A stretch of DNA of 64,000 bases from assembly GCF_024679095.1 (NCBI RefSeq), contig NC_066568.1, positions 1 to 64,000 of the forward strand, read 5' to 3'. The notes under the pieces were generated by a model. It was not told the origin of the DNA, ran no database searches, and saw only the letters and a program-made list of their open reading frames with translations. Shown in pieces: positions 10,485-20,336 of this stretch (the first letter of the stretch is position 1; each line of letters starts with the position of its first letter). A program made the translations under genes and the position numbers. The DNA comes from Eriocheir sinensis (Eukaryota; Arthropoda; Malacostraca; Decapoda; Varunidae).

Positions 10485-12975
10485 CTTTTTTTTTTTACAA
10501 CAAAGGAGGCAGCTCAAGAGCACACAAAAAAGAAAACAATAATAAATAAAAAAAAACGCTTCTCGCTGCTCCCAAAAAAAGAATTAAAAGAGGTGGCCGA
10601 AAGAAAGAACAATTTCGGAAGGAGAGGTGTCCTGATACCCTCCTCTTGAAAGAGTTCAAGTCGTAGGCAGGAGGAAATACAGATGAAGGAAGGTTGTTCC
10701 AGAGTTTACCAGCGTGAGGGATGAAAGAGTGAGGATGCTGGTTAACTCTTGCATAAGGGGTTTGGACAGTGTAGGGATGAGCATGAGTAGAAAGACGTGT
10801 GCAGCGGGGCCACGGGAGGGGGGGAGGCATGCAGTTAGCAAGTTCAGAAGAGCAGTCAGCGTGGAAATATCGATAGAAGATAGAAAAAGAGGCAACATCG
10901 CGGCGGAATTTAAGAGGTAAAAGGCTATCAGTAGGAGGAGGAGAGCTGATGAGACGAAGAGCCTTAGCCTCCACTCTGTCCAGAAGAGCTGTGTGAGTGG
11001 ATCCCCCCCACACGTGAGATGCATACTCCATATGAGGGCGGACAAGGCTCCTGTATATGGATAGCAACTGCGCGGGGGAGAAGAACTTGCGGAAACGATA
11101 CAGAATGCCCAACATCGAGGAAGCTGATTTAGCAAGAGAGGAGATATGAAGTTTCCAGTTGAGATTTTGAGTTAAGGATAGACCGAGGATGTTTAGTGTT
11201 GAATAAGGTGACAGCTGAGTGTTGTCGAAGAATAGGGGATAGGTGTTTGGAAGATTGTGTCGAGTTGATAGGTGGAGAAATTGTGTTTTTGAGGCATTGG
11301 AGGACACAAGGTTCCTTCTGCCCCAATCGGAAATGATAGCAAGGTCTGAGGTTAAGCGTTCTGCAGCCTCCAGTCTGCAGTCGTGTACTTCCTGATGTGT
11401 TGGTCTTCTGTTGAAAGAAGTTGAATAATGCAGAGTGGAGTCGTCGGCGTATGAATGGACAGGACAGTTTGTTATGGAAAGAACATCATTGATGAATAAC
11501 AGGAAGAGAGTGGGTGATAGGACAGAGTCCTGTGGAACGCCACTGTTAATAGATTTAGGGGAAGAGCAGTGACCATCTACCACCGCAGAGATAGAACGGC
11601 CGGAAAGGAAACTGGAGATAAAGGAACGGAGAGGAAAATAGAATCCGAAAGAGGGCAGTTTAGAAAGCAAAGACTGGTGCCAGACTCTATCGAAGGCTTT
11701 CGATATGTCTAGCGCAACAGAGAAAGTTTCACCGAAACGGCTAAGAGAGGATGACCAGGAGTCAGTTAAGAGAGCAAGAAGATCGCCAGTAGAACGCCCC
11801 TTGCGGAATCCATACTGGCGATCAGATAGAAGGTTAGAAGTGGAAAGTTTCTTTTGAATCTTCCGGTTAAGGATTGATTCAAAAGCTTTAGACAGACAGG
11901 AAAGTAAACCTATAGGGCGGTAGTTTGAGGGATTGGAACGGTCACCCTTCTCAGGCACAGGCTGTACAAAGGTATACTTCCAGCAGGAAGGAAAGATAGA
12001 TGTTGATAGGCAGAGACGAAAGAGTTTGACCAGACAGGGTGTCAGCACAGAAGCACAGTTTTTAAGGACAATAGGAGGCACTCCATCAGGTCCATAAACC
12101 TTCTGAGAGTTGAGGCCAGAGAGGGCATAGAAAACATCATTTGGAAGAATCTTAATAACAGGCATAAAGGAGTCAGAGGGTGATGAGTAGGAGGAATATG
12201 CCTAGAATCGTCCAGGGTGGAGTTCTTACAGAAAGTTTGAGCGAAGAGTTCAGCCTTAGAGACAGATGAGACGGCAGTGCTGCCGTCAGGGTTAAGGAGA
12301 GGAGGGAAAGAGGAAGAAGTGAAATTGGAAGAGATATTTTTGGCTAGATGCCAGAAGTCACGGGAAGAATTAGAAGGAGCAAGGTGTTGACATTTTCTAT
12401 TAATAAAAAGTTTTGGTAAGTCGGAGAGTAGATTTGGCACAATTCCGGGCTGAAATGTAAGATCTAAGTTAGTGGGAGTTCAAAGGCTCTGGAACCTCTT
12501 GTGAGCTGCCTCTCTATCTTTTATAGCACGAGAACAAGCGTAATTAAACCAAGGCTTTTTAGCATGAGGAGTAGAGAAAGTACGTGGAATGTATGCCTCC
12601 ATTCCAGAGACAATCACCTCTGTGATGCGCTGAGCACACACAGAGGGGTCTCTCCTGGAAGAAGTAATCATTCCACGGGAAATCGGAAAAGTACATCCTC
12701 AGGTCGTCCCACCGAGCTGAAGCAAAATGCCAGAAGCATCGCCTCTTCGGCGGGTCCAGAGGATGTACAGGAGCGATAGGACAGGATACAGAAATAAGGT
12801 TATGATCGGAGGAGCCCAACGGAGAGAACAGTTTGACAGAGTAAGCAGAAGGATTAGAGGTAAGGAAGAGGTCTAGAATGTTGGGCCTGTCTCCAAGACG
12901 GTCGGGAATACGAGTAGGGTGCTGAAGCAACTGCTCTAGGTCGTTGAGGAGAGCAAAATTGTAGGCTTGTTCACT
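10485..12975 (-). mobile_element. LINE-A copy A1 (Jockey/CR1-group non-LTR retrotransposon)
   Basis: The element's A tail appears as poly(T) at 10485-10496. The 3' UTR, a long RT frame, and a frameshifted endonuclease C-terminal part follow upstream to 12975, where an (ACT)n array cuts it (GTGAACAAGCCTACAATTTT end). The endonuclease remnant includes an [16 protein letters not shown] motif. The 5' end of the endonuclease is missing, so it is 5'-truncated. Confidence 0.9.
10495..12165 (-). CDS. LINE-A reverse transcriptase, longest intact frame in the window
   Basis: 556 codons without interruption. RT landmarks: YGPDGVPP near residues 24-31, NYRPIGLLSCLSKAFE (81-96), YGFRKGRST (118-126), ALDISKAFDRVWH (151-163), SGVPQDSVLSP (208-218, usually PQGS), FINDVL (224-229) and the catalytic YADD (239-242). 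Thumb and C-terminal domain follow (SLVRPHMEYASHVW, FIPHAGKLWNNLP). The last ~30 residues read into the 3' UTR. The upstream endonuclease is in other frames, so the full polyprotein is broken; reverse transcription activity from this copy alone is unlikely. No RNase H domain is seen. Confidence 0.85.
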   Translation of the reverse strand: MPVIKILPNDVFYALSGLNSQKVYGPDGVPPIVLKNCASVLTPCLVKLFRLCLSTSIFPSCWKYTFVQPVPEKGDRSNPSNYRPIGLLSCLSKAFESILNRKIQKKLSTSNLLSDRQYGFRKGRSTGDLLALLTDSWSSSLSRFGETFSVALDISKAFDRVWHQSLLSKLPSFGFYFPLRSFISSFLSGRSISAVVDGHCSSPKSINSGVPQDSVLSPTLFLLFINDVLSITNCPVHSYADDSTLHYSTSFNRRPTHQEVHDCRLEAAERLTSDLAIISDWGRRNLVSSNASKTQFLHLSTRHNLPNTYPLFFDNTQLSPYSTLNILGLSLTQNLNWKLHISSLAKSASSMLGILYRFRKFFSPAQLLSIYRSLVRPHMEYASHVWGGSTHTALLDRVEAKALRLISSPPPTDSLLPLKFRRDVASFSIFYRYFHADCSSELANCMPPPLPWPRCTRLSTHAHPYTVQTPYARVNQHPHSFIPHAGKLWNNLPSSVFPPAYDLNSFKRRVSGHLSFRNCSFFRPPLLILFLGAARSVFFYLLLFSFLCALELPPLL

Positions 12976-12977
12976 AT

Positions 12978-13000
<23 letters not shown>
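12042..13000 (-). pseudogene. LINE-A1 endonuclease and linker remnant
   Basis: Frames at 12440-12042, 12671-12480 and about 12975-12700 carry the linker between endonuclease and RT ([20 protein letters not shown]) and the end of the APE-type endonuclease ([17 protein letters not shown], then [10 protein letters not shown]). The SDH motif is present; the N-terminal catalytic part is missing. At least two frameshifts separate these pieces from the RT frame. Confidence 0.75.
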
Positions 13001-13049
<49 letters not shown>

Positions 13050-13066
13050 CAGTACTACTACTGCTA

Positions 13067-13120
<54 letters not shown>

Positions 13121-13127
13121 TTTAAAT
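12976..13127. repeat. (ACT)n microsatellite
   Basis: Near-perfect ACT triplets with a few CAG, GCT and CCA interruptions. They lie exactly between the truncated 5' end of LINE-A1 and family-B copy 2. Confidence 0.95.
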
Positions 13128-13487
13128 ACAGCCTCCATCCATTAGAGTTGCGTTTTAAGAGGTATCTTTTCTCATATCCTTTCACAAAGTATTTCATTGG
13201 CCCCAACCCGCCAATGCTGTAGCCGACAACCATCTTTATTTTGAATTACAAACATTATTAAACATATTGTTCTTAAGCTGACAGAGCCTGAGGTTGATAC
13301 GGCTATCAACCACCGTCGCCTCAAAGTCCAGGTCGGCAATGTGGGTGGTTTTGTGTGCAGGTGACTTGATTCTCCTCAGGCAGATCAAGGCTGACCTCAG
13401 AAGGGAAAAGGACAGCCTGCATCTCATCCAGGCCACCACACTGCTTCTCGGCTGCTGTTTTATTATCCACCAGTGTTACGACGAGTC
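13128..13487 (-). pseudogene. Family-B retroelement copy 2, C-terminal end and 3' UTR
   Basis: The minus strand encodes KQQPRSSVVAWMRCRLSFSL and a degenerate tail matching the end of the frame at 8211. The same ORF resumes at 14995-15086 upstream, so a LINE-A copy (A2) has inserted between the FY and the downstream LV segment. Confidence 0.75.
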
Positions 13488-14994
13488 TTTTTTTTTACAA
13501 CAATGGAGACGGCTCAAGGGCAACAAAAAGAGTGCAAAAAAAAAAAGCCCGCTACGGGCCGCTCCCATAGTAGACAAAATTAAAGAGTGGCTAAAAGAGA
13601 GGTCAATTAGGTAGGAAGAAATACAGACGAAGGAAGGCTGTTCCAGAGTTTACCAGTGAAGGGGATGAAAGAATGGAGATGCTGGTTATCTCTTGCATAA
13701 GGGGTTTGGACAGTATAGGGATGAGCATAAGTAGAAAGTTGTGTGCAGCGAGGCCGCGGGAGGGGGGAAGGTATGCAGTTAGCAATTTCAGAAGAGAAGT
13801 CAGCATGAAAATATCGATAGAAAATAGAAAGAGAACAACATGGTGGTGGAATTTACGAGGTAGAAGACTATCAGTAAGAGGAGGAGAGCTGATGAGACGA
13901 AGAGCCTTAGACTACACTCTGTCCAGAAGAGCTGTGTGAGTGGACCCCCTCCACACGTGAGATGCATACTCCATTCGAGGGCGGACAAGGCCTTTATATT
14001 TGGAAAGCATCTCTGCGGGGGAGAAGAACGGGTGGAGACGATGCAGAACGCCCAACGTCAAGGAAGCTCATTTAGTGCATGAGAGAGGAGATGTGAAGTT
14101 TCCAGTTGAGATTTTGAACTAAGGATAGACCGAGGATATATAGTGTTGAGGAAGGTGACAGCTGAGTGTTGTCGAAGAATAGGGGATAGGTGTTTGGAAG
14201 ATTGTGTCGAGTTGATAGGTGGATAAATTGAGTTTTTGAGGCATTGAAGGACACGAGGTTTCTTTTACCCCAATCGGGAATGATATCAAGATATGAGGTT
14301 AAGCGTTCTGCAGTCTCCAGTCTGGAATCTTCAAATTCATGTTGAGAGGGTCTTCTGTTGAAAGAAGTTGAATAATGCAAAGTGGAGTCGTCAGCATTTG
14401 AGTGGATAGGACAGTTTGTTATGGAAAGAAGATCATTGATGAATAACAGGAAGAGAGTGGGTGATAGGACAGAGCCCTGTGGATAACCACTAGTTGATTG
14501 GTTTATGGGGAGAACAGTGACCGTCTCCCACCGCGGAGATAGAACGGCCGGAAAGGAAACTGCAGATAAAGGAACAGAGAGAGGGATAGAATCTGATAGA
14601 GGGCAGTTTCAAAAGCAAAGATCTGTGGCAGACACAATGGAAAGTTGTCGATATGTAAAGCGCAACTGAGAAAGTTTCAGTTAAGAGAGCAAGAAGATCG
14701 CCAGTAGAACGCCCCTTGCGGAACATATATCGGCGATCAGATAGAAGGTAAAAAGTGTAAAAGTGCTTTTGAATCTTCCGGTTAATGATTGATTCCAAAG
14801 CTTTAGATAAGCTAGAAAGTATAGGGCGGTAGTTTGAGGGACTGGAACTGTAACCCTTCTTAGGGACAGCCTGTATGTAGGTGTACTTCCAGGAGGAAGG
14901 AAAGGTAGATGTTGACTGGCAGTGGACAATAGGAGGCACTCCGTCATGCCCATAAGCCTTCTGAGGGTCGAGACCAAAGAAGGGATAGAAAGCA
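13488..14994 (-). mobile_element. LINE-A copy A2, 5'-truncated, inside family B
   Basis: Poly(T) at 13488-13496 marks the 3' end. RT and C-terminal fragments follow with multiple frameshifts and deletions, such as loss around the ISKAFD region near 14640-14690. RT landmarks include NCPIHS with the ADDSTLHYS region altered by AAATG/AAGTG-type changes, and KAYGHDGVPPIV near its 5' edge. It is inactive. Confidence 0.85.
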
Positions 14995-15085
14995 TGTAGA
15001 AGCTCTGCGCCATTGGTTCCATCCCTCCCGACGTCGTGAATTTTAGTGAGGTGAAGGAGCCTTGGTCCACATTCTGTATTATTTC

Positions 15086-15086
<1 letters not shown>
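14995..15086 (-). pseudogene. Family-B retroelement copy 2, upstream piece
   Basis: The minus strand reads DQGSFTSLKFTTSGGMEPMA then QSFY, matching DQGRFTPLAFTTSGGMGPRA of copy 1. It is the other side of the LINE-A2 insertion. Confidence 0.7.
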
Positions 15087-15127
<41 letters not shown>

Positions 15128-15251
15128 TTACTACTACTGCCACAACTACTACCACTACTATTACCACTCCCCCTACTACTACTACAACTACTAATACTGA
15201 TACTAATACTAATACTAATACGACTATTACTACTACTACCACCATTACTTA

Positions 15252-15298
<47 letters not shown>

Positions 15299-15467
15299 CA
15301 TTACACCTACTACTGCTACTATTACTACTTCTACTAAAACTACTACTAAGTACTACCACCATGAAGAGAAAGACAAGGGCAAGAAAGAGGAAGAAGAGTA
15401 GGAGAAGGCTGAGGAGGAAGAAAGAAAAGAAGTAGGAGGATACTACTACCGGTACTACTACTACTAC

Positions 15468-15513
<46 letters not shown>

Positions 15514-15542
15514 ATTAATAATAATAACAATAATAATAGTAA

Positions 15543-15629
<87 letters not shown>

Positions 15630-15630
15630 T
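15087..15630. repeat. Compound (ACT)n / (ATT)n / (AAT)n microsatellite
   Basis: ACT tracts at 15087-15300 are followed by an AAG-rich stretch (15358-15435), (ATT)n at about 15470-15510 and (AAT)n at about 15520-15627. Long low-complexity frames here are artefacts. Confidence 0.96.
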
Positions 15631-15973
15631 AATATTACCTTTGGTTGAGTTTATGAAAAGGTTCTTGTTTTGTAGTCCAAAATATATTTACCTGCGAAGC
15701 ACAACAAGAGCGGTATACAGGCGGAGAACGAGACGAGTGACAAACGTGTGGGTGTCGCGGCTGCCAGCCTCTTACTGGCCACCGCAGGCAGAGAGAAATG
15801 CAATCTTTAGAAAACTGCATTGTCACGTGATTCTTGAGTGATATGGAAAGTTCCGTGCATAACATCGCTCAGCTACGCGGATAATTAGCCCTCAAATTTA
15901 ACAAGTTAAAGACACACACAAAAAAATAGCAACGATCAAAAACATGTTGTGCTCGGTAATAACATTACATTAC
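15631..15973. other. No gene seen
   Basis: Unique-looking sequence with only short frames and no recognisable motif. Confidence 0.4.
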
Positions 15974-16320
15974 ATTACGTCCTGGCCTATTGCTCCGGTA
16001 GGCTTCTTCCCGGTGGATCCTGATGGTCGGTCCAAGGCTTCTTCCCGGTGGGGCCTGATGGTCGGCCCAGCCCGTTCTGGCGCAGGCGAGTGTTTATAGT
16101 GGCGCCATCTTGCATTGGCTCATGCTGCCCTCCCGGAGCTCATCTTTAATCTTACAATATAGAGTCCGGGTTCATAGGTGGTCTTCTGGATAGCATGTGG
16201 GTATTTTTAAGCCACTCGGCGGCGGCTGAAAAATCACAACTTGGTGGCACCGGTCGGGGATTGAACTCGCGTCTTCCTGATCGCGGGGCCGTCTCGCTAT
16301 CTGTTCAGTCACCACCTCCC
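15974..16320 (-). mobile_element. SINE family D, copy D4
   Basis: Minus-oriented D element with two internal CTTCTTCCCGGTGG units, the CCATCTTGCATTGGCTC segment and a tRNA-like head ending TTCAGTCACCACCTCCCC. Its tail is a short ACATT repeat instead of poly(T). Confidence 0.9.
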
Positions 16321-16412
16321 CAACATAACATAACAAAACATAGCATAACAACATAAAACGGTAAATGTGGGACATCCATGGAGTCTTGAAAGATATAGTA
16401 ATAAAAAATACA

Positions 16413-16414
<2 letters not shown>

Positions 16415-16480
<66 letters not shown>
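16415..16480. repeat. (TA)n microsatellite
   Basis: About 33 TA units directly before repeat E, the same arrangement as at 912 and 50943. Confidence 0.97.
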
Positions 16481-16482
<2 letters not shown>

Positions 16483-16774
16483 AGGAACTGTCTTTAACCG
16501 ACAGAAAAACATCTCAACAAACCACTTGTGTCAGGAATCGAACCCGTACTTTCTGAATAGAAATCAAGGCGCATACCAACCATGCCACCTGATGAGCTAA
16601 AAGACTTCACGTCAGAGGTTGCATTTAAGCAGCCAACCTGACGCCCCCACCCTCTTACGAGGAATGAAAGGTAAAGAAGTCCCGCTCACGCTCGGGGCAG
16701 TCGGAAAGAATTTTAATCAATCCCAGACGACACAACGCCGTGGTATATATATCAAGGAACTGTCTTTAACCGAC
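16481..16774 (-). repeat. tRNA-derived repeat E, copy 3
   Basis: Starts CAAGGAACTGTCTTTAACCG and carries the B-box complement GGAATCGAACCCG and the A-box complement CCACCTGATGAGCTA. At its end the first ~30 bases begin again, so it spans one full unit plus the start of a second. LINE-A3 follows immediately. Confidence 0.75.
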
Positions 16775-19288
16775 ACTTTAACCTCTTTCACTGACCATCC
16801 TGGTGAACAAGCCTACAACTTTGCTATCCTCAACGACCTAGAGCAGTTGGTCCAGCACCCTACACGTATTCCTGACCGTCTTGGAGATCGGCCCAACATT
16901 CTAGACCTCTTCCTTACCTCAAACCCTTCTGCTTATTCTGTCAAACTGTTCTCTCCGTTGGGCTCCTCCGATCACAATCTTATTTCTGCATCCTGTCCTA
17001 TCGCTCCTGTACATCCTCTGGACCCACCGAAGAGGCGATGCTTCTGGCATTTTGCTTCAGCTCGGTGGGACGACCTGAGGATGTACTTTTCCGATTTCCC
17101 GTGGAATGATTATTGCTTCCAGGATAGAGACCCCTCTGTGTGTGCTCAGCGCATCACAGAGGTGATTGTCTCTGGAATGGAGGCATACATTCCTCGTTCT
17201 TTCTCTACTCCTCACGCTAAAAAGCCTTGGTTTAATCACGCTTGTTCTCGTGCTGTCAATGATAGAGGTAGCTCACAAAAGATACCAGAGCCTTCAAACT
17301 AATGCTAATTATGAACTTTACATTTCTGCCCGAAATCGTGCCAAATCTATTCTCCGACTAACCAAAAATTCTTTCATTAATAGAAAATGTCAAAACCTTG
17401 CTTTCTCTAACTCTTCCCGTGACTTCTGGCATCTATCCAAAATCTTCTCCTCCCACTTCACTTCTTCATCTTTCCTCCACTCCTCAGTCCTGACAGCAAC
17501 ACTGCCGTCTCATCTATCTCTAAGGCTGAACTCTTCTCTCAAACTTTTCTAAAACTCCACTCTGGACGATTCTGGGCATATTCCTCCTACTCATCCCCCC
17601 TCTGACTCCTTTATGCCTGTTATAAAGATTCTTCAAAATGATGTTTTCTATGCCCTCTCTGGCCTCAATCCTCAGAAGGCTTATGGACCTGATGGAGTGC
17701 CTCCTATTGTCCTTAAAAACTGTGCCTCCGTGCTGTCACCCTGCCTGGTCAAACTCTTTCGCCTCTGCCTGTCAACATCTACCTTTCCTTCTTGCTGGAA
17801 GTATGCCTTCACACAGCCTGTACCTAAGAAGGTTGACCGCTCCAATCCCTCAAACTACCGTCCTATTGCTTTACTTTCTTGTCTATCTAAAGCTTTTGAA
17901 TCAATCCTTAACCGTAAGATTCAAAGCACCTTTCCACTTCTGACCTTCTATCTGATCGCCAGTATGGGTTCCGCAAGGGGCGTTCTACTGGTGATCTCCT
18001 AGCCTTCTTAACTGACTCTTGGTCATCCTCTCTTAGCCGTTTCGGTGAAACTTTTGCTATTGCGCTGGACATATCAAAAGCTTTTGATAGGGTCTGGCAC
18101 AAATCTTTGCTTTCTAAACTACCCTCCTACGGTTTCTATCCTTCTCTCTGTACCTTTATCTCCAGTTTCCTTTCTGACCGTTCTATTTCTGCCGTGGTAG
18201 ACGGTCACTGTTCTTCCTAAATCTATTAACAGTGGTGTCCCACAGGGTTCTGTCCTATCTCCCACTCTTTTCTGTTGTTCATTGATGATCTTCTTTCCAA
18301 AACGAACTGTCCTATCCATTCCTACGCCGATGATTCCACTCTGCATTATTCAACTTCTTTTAATAGAAGACCCACCCTTCAGGAACTTAACGACTCAAGG
18401 CTGGAGGCTGCAGAACGCTTAGCCTCAGACCTTACTATTATTTCCGATTGGGGCAAGAAGAACCTGGTGTCCTTCAACGCCTCAAAACACAGTTTCTCCA
18501 CCTATCCACTCGACACAATCTTCCAAACAACTATCCCCTATTCTTTGACAACACCCAGCTATCACCTTCCTCAACACTAAACATCCTCGGTCTATCCTTA
18601 ACTCAAAATCTCAACTGGAAACTTCATATCTCATCTCTTACTAAATCAGCTTCCTCGAGGCTGGGCGTTCTGTACCGTCTCCGCCAGTTCTTCTCACCTG
18701 CACAGTTGCTGTCCATATACAGGGGCCTTGTCCGCCCTCGTTTGGAGTATGCATCTCATGTGTGGGGGGGCTCCACTCACACAGCTCTTCTGGACAGAGT
18801 GGAGGCAAAGGCTCTTCGTCTCATCAGCTCTCCTCCTCATACTGATAGTCTTCTACCTCTTAAATTCCGCCGCAATGTTGCCTCTCTTTCTATCTTCTAT
18901 CGATATTTCAGATCAGACTGCTATTCTGAACTTGCTAACTGCATGCCCCCCCTCCGCGGCCCCGCTGCACTCGACTTTCTACTCATGCTCATCCCTATAC
19001 TGTCCAAACCCCTTATGCAAGAGTTAACCAGCATCTTCACTCTTTCATCCCTCACGCTGGTAAACTCTGGAACAATCTTCCTTCATCTGTATTTCCTCCT
19101 GCCTACGACTTGAACTCTTTCAAGAGGAGGGTATCAGGACACCTCTCCTCCCGAAACTGACTTATCTTTCGGCCACCTCTTTGGATTCTTTTTAGGAGCA
19201 GCGAGTAGCGGGCTTTTTTTTTTTATTAATGTTTACTTTTTTGTGCCCTTGAGCTGTCTCCTTTGCTGTAAAAAAAAAAAAAAAAAAA
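16775..19288 (+). mobile_element. LINE-A copy A3, endonuclease end plus RT, with A tail
   Basis: The plus strand encodes the end of the endonuclease ([53 protein letters not shown]; 16775-17302), the linker (17166-17552) and RT in several frames (17613-18346; KAYGPDGVPPIVLKN; ALDISKAFDRVWH region; YADDSTLHYS). Thumb and C-terminus follow (18448-19113), then the 3' UTR with GGAGCAGCGAGTAGCGGGC and a ~20-base A tail. Many frameshifts make it inactive. It is flanked by oppositely oriented copies of repeat E. Confidence 0.9.
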
Positions 19289-19502
19289 GTTAAAGACCTT
19301 GCGCCTTGATTTCTATTCAGAAAGTACGGGTTCGATTCCTGGCACAAGTCGTTTGTTGAGATGTTTTTCTGTCGGTTAAAGACAGTTCCTTGATATATAT
19401 ACCACGGCGTTGTGTCGTCTGGGATTGATTAAAATTCTTTCCGACTGCCCCGAGCGTGAGCGGGACTTCTTTACCTTTCATTCCTCGTAAGAGGGTGGGA
19501 CG
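19289..19502 (+). repeat. tRNA-derived repeat E, copy 4 (inverted, circularly permuted)
   Basis: Here the B-box reads GGGTTCGATTCCTGG on the plus strand. The segment runs through the unit's start, a short TATATATA link and then the far end of the next unit (ACCACGGCGTTGTGTCGTC), so it spans a head-to-tail junction. It is almost identical to copy 3 but inverted. Confidence 0.75.
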
Positions 19503-19675
19503 GGCATATTCCTCCTACTCATCCCCCCTCTGACTCCTTTATGCCTGTTATTAAGATTCTTCCAAATGATGTTTTCTATGCCCTCTCTGGCCTCAACTCT
19601 CAGAAGGCTTATGGACCTGATGGAGTGCCTCCTATTGTCCTTAAAAACTGTGCTTCTGTGCTGACACCCTGCCTG
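19503..19675 (+). mobile_element. LINE-A copy A4, 5' segment before the Harbinger insertion
   Basis: Encodes MPVIKILPNDVFYALSGLNS and KAYGPDGVPPIVLKNCASV and stops in CCCTGCCTG. The same element resumes at 26291 with CTGGTCAAACTCTTTCG. Intact copies read CCCTGCCTGGTCAAACTC, so the split point is exact. Confidence 0.92.
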
Positions 19676-19795
19676 GGCCCGTATCCTCGAGAGCTATTAA
19701 CTTTTACTCTTAAAGTTACTATCAAAGTTAATAGGTTCAAATTATTAAGAGTAAAAGCTATCCTCGTCAACTTTGAGTGTAGGTATTAGCAAATC
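19676..19795 (+). repeat. Left terminal and subterminal inverted repeat of the Harbinger element
   Basis: The terminal GGCCCGTATCCTCGA is followed by TATTAACTTTTACTC and an inner CTATCCTCGTCAACTTTGAG. The right end has the complementary arrangement between about 26100 and 26290. Confidence 0.8.
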
Positions 19796-19976
19796 CTGGC
19801 TACTATTATCTTCTTCTTCTTCTTCTTTATGGCGGGCTCGTTGCTAAGGACGCCTCCGTGCAAAACGTAAACATCCGACATGAATTAAGTAAATATTTCA
19901 AAAGAAAAATAAAGAAAAGATGTATAAATGTACAACAGAAACATAATAAATGGCAAACACAAGAAAATACTGAGTT

Positions 19977-20336
19977 TTGTGGCAGATAGAAGCAGCCTCA
20001 AAGGCTGCTTTTACTCCGTCACTCGTCAATACCCGTATCTCCCCTCCTGCGTCACGACTTGCTCTGCTGAAATTACCGCACCATAACCACGTCATCTGCC
20101 CCAATGATCTACGGGCCGGAGAACCTGCGCAGAAAAGGAGTAAGTTTAATTGGTCGCCAGATGAAACGGTCTTCTTACATCAAATTCATGAAAAAATACG
20201 TATAATCAGAGGGTGTTATGGGAAGAGTATCACCCCTGAGGATAAGAAGAGAGCGTGGACTGAAGTGGCAGAAGCTGTAACAAGGTTGGTAATCACATAT
20301 TCATGGTTCAATCAGCTGAAAACTAACCTAACCTAA
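19977..20336 (+). CDS. SANT/Myb-like DNA-binding protein, first exon, in Harbinger element
   Basis: The open frame contains KRSKFNWSPDETVFLHQIHE, then RAWTEVAEAVTR at roughly residues 52-97. This is the helix-turn-helix pattern with spaced tryptophans of the Myb/SANT-like family. In Harbinger elements the second protein is a Myb-like factor that helps the transposase bind and enter the nucleus (established for the superfamily). No in-frame ATG precedes the domain, so the true start is unknown. A likely donor lies at ACAAG|GTTGGT near 20285, after AVTR; the remaining 17 codons would then be intron. Likely continuation exons are at 22265-22395 and 23115-23473. Confidence 0.6.
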   Translation: MWQIEAASKAAFTPSLVNTRISPPASRLALLKLPHHNHVICPNDLRAGEPAQKRSKFNWSPDETVFLHQIHEKIRIIRGCYGKSITPEDKKRAWTEVAEAVTRLVITYSWFNQLKTNLT

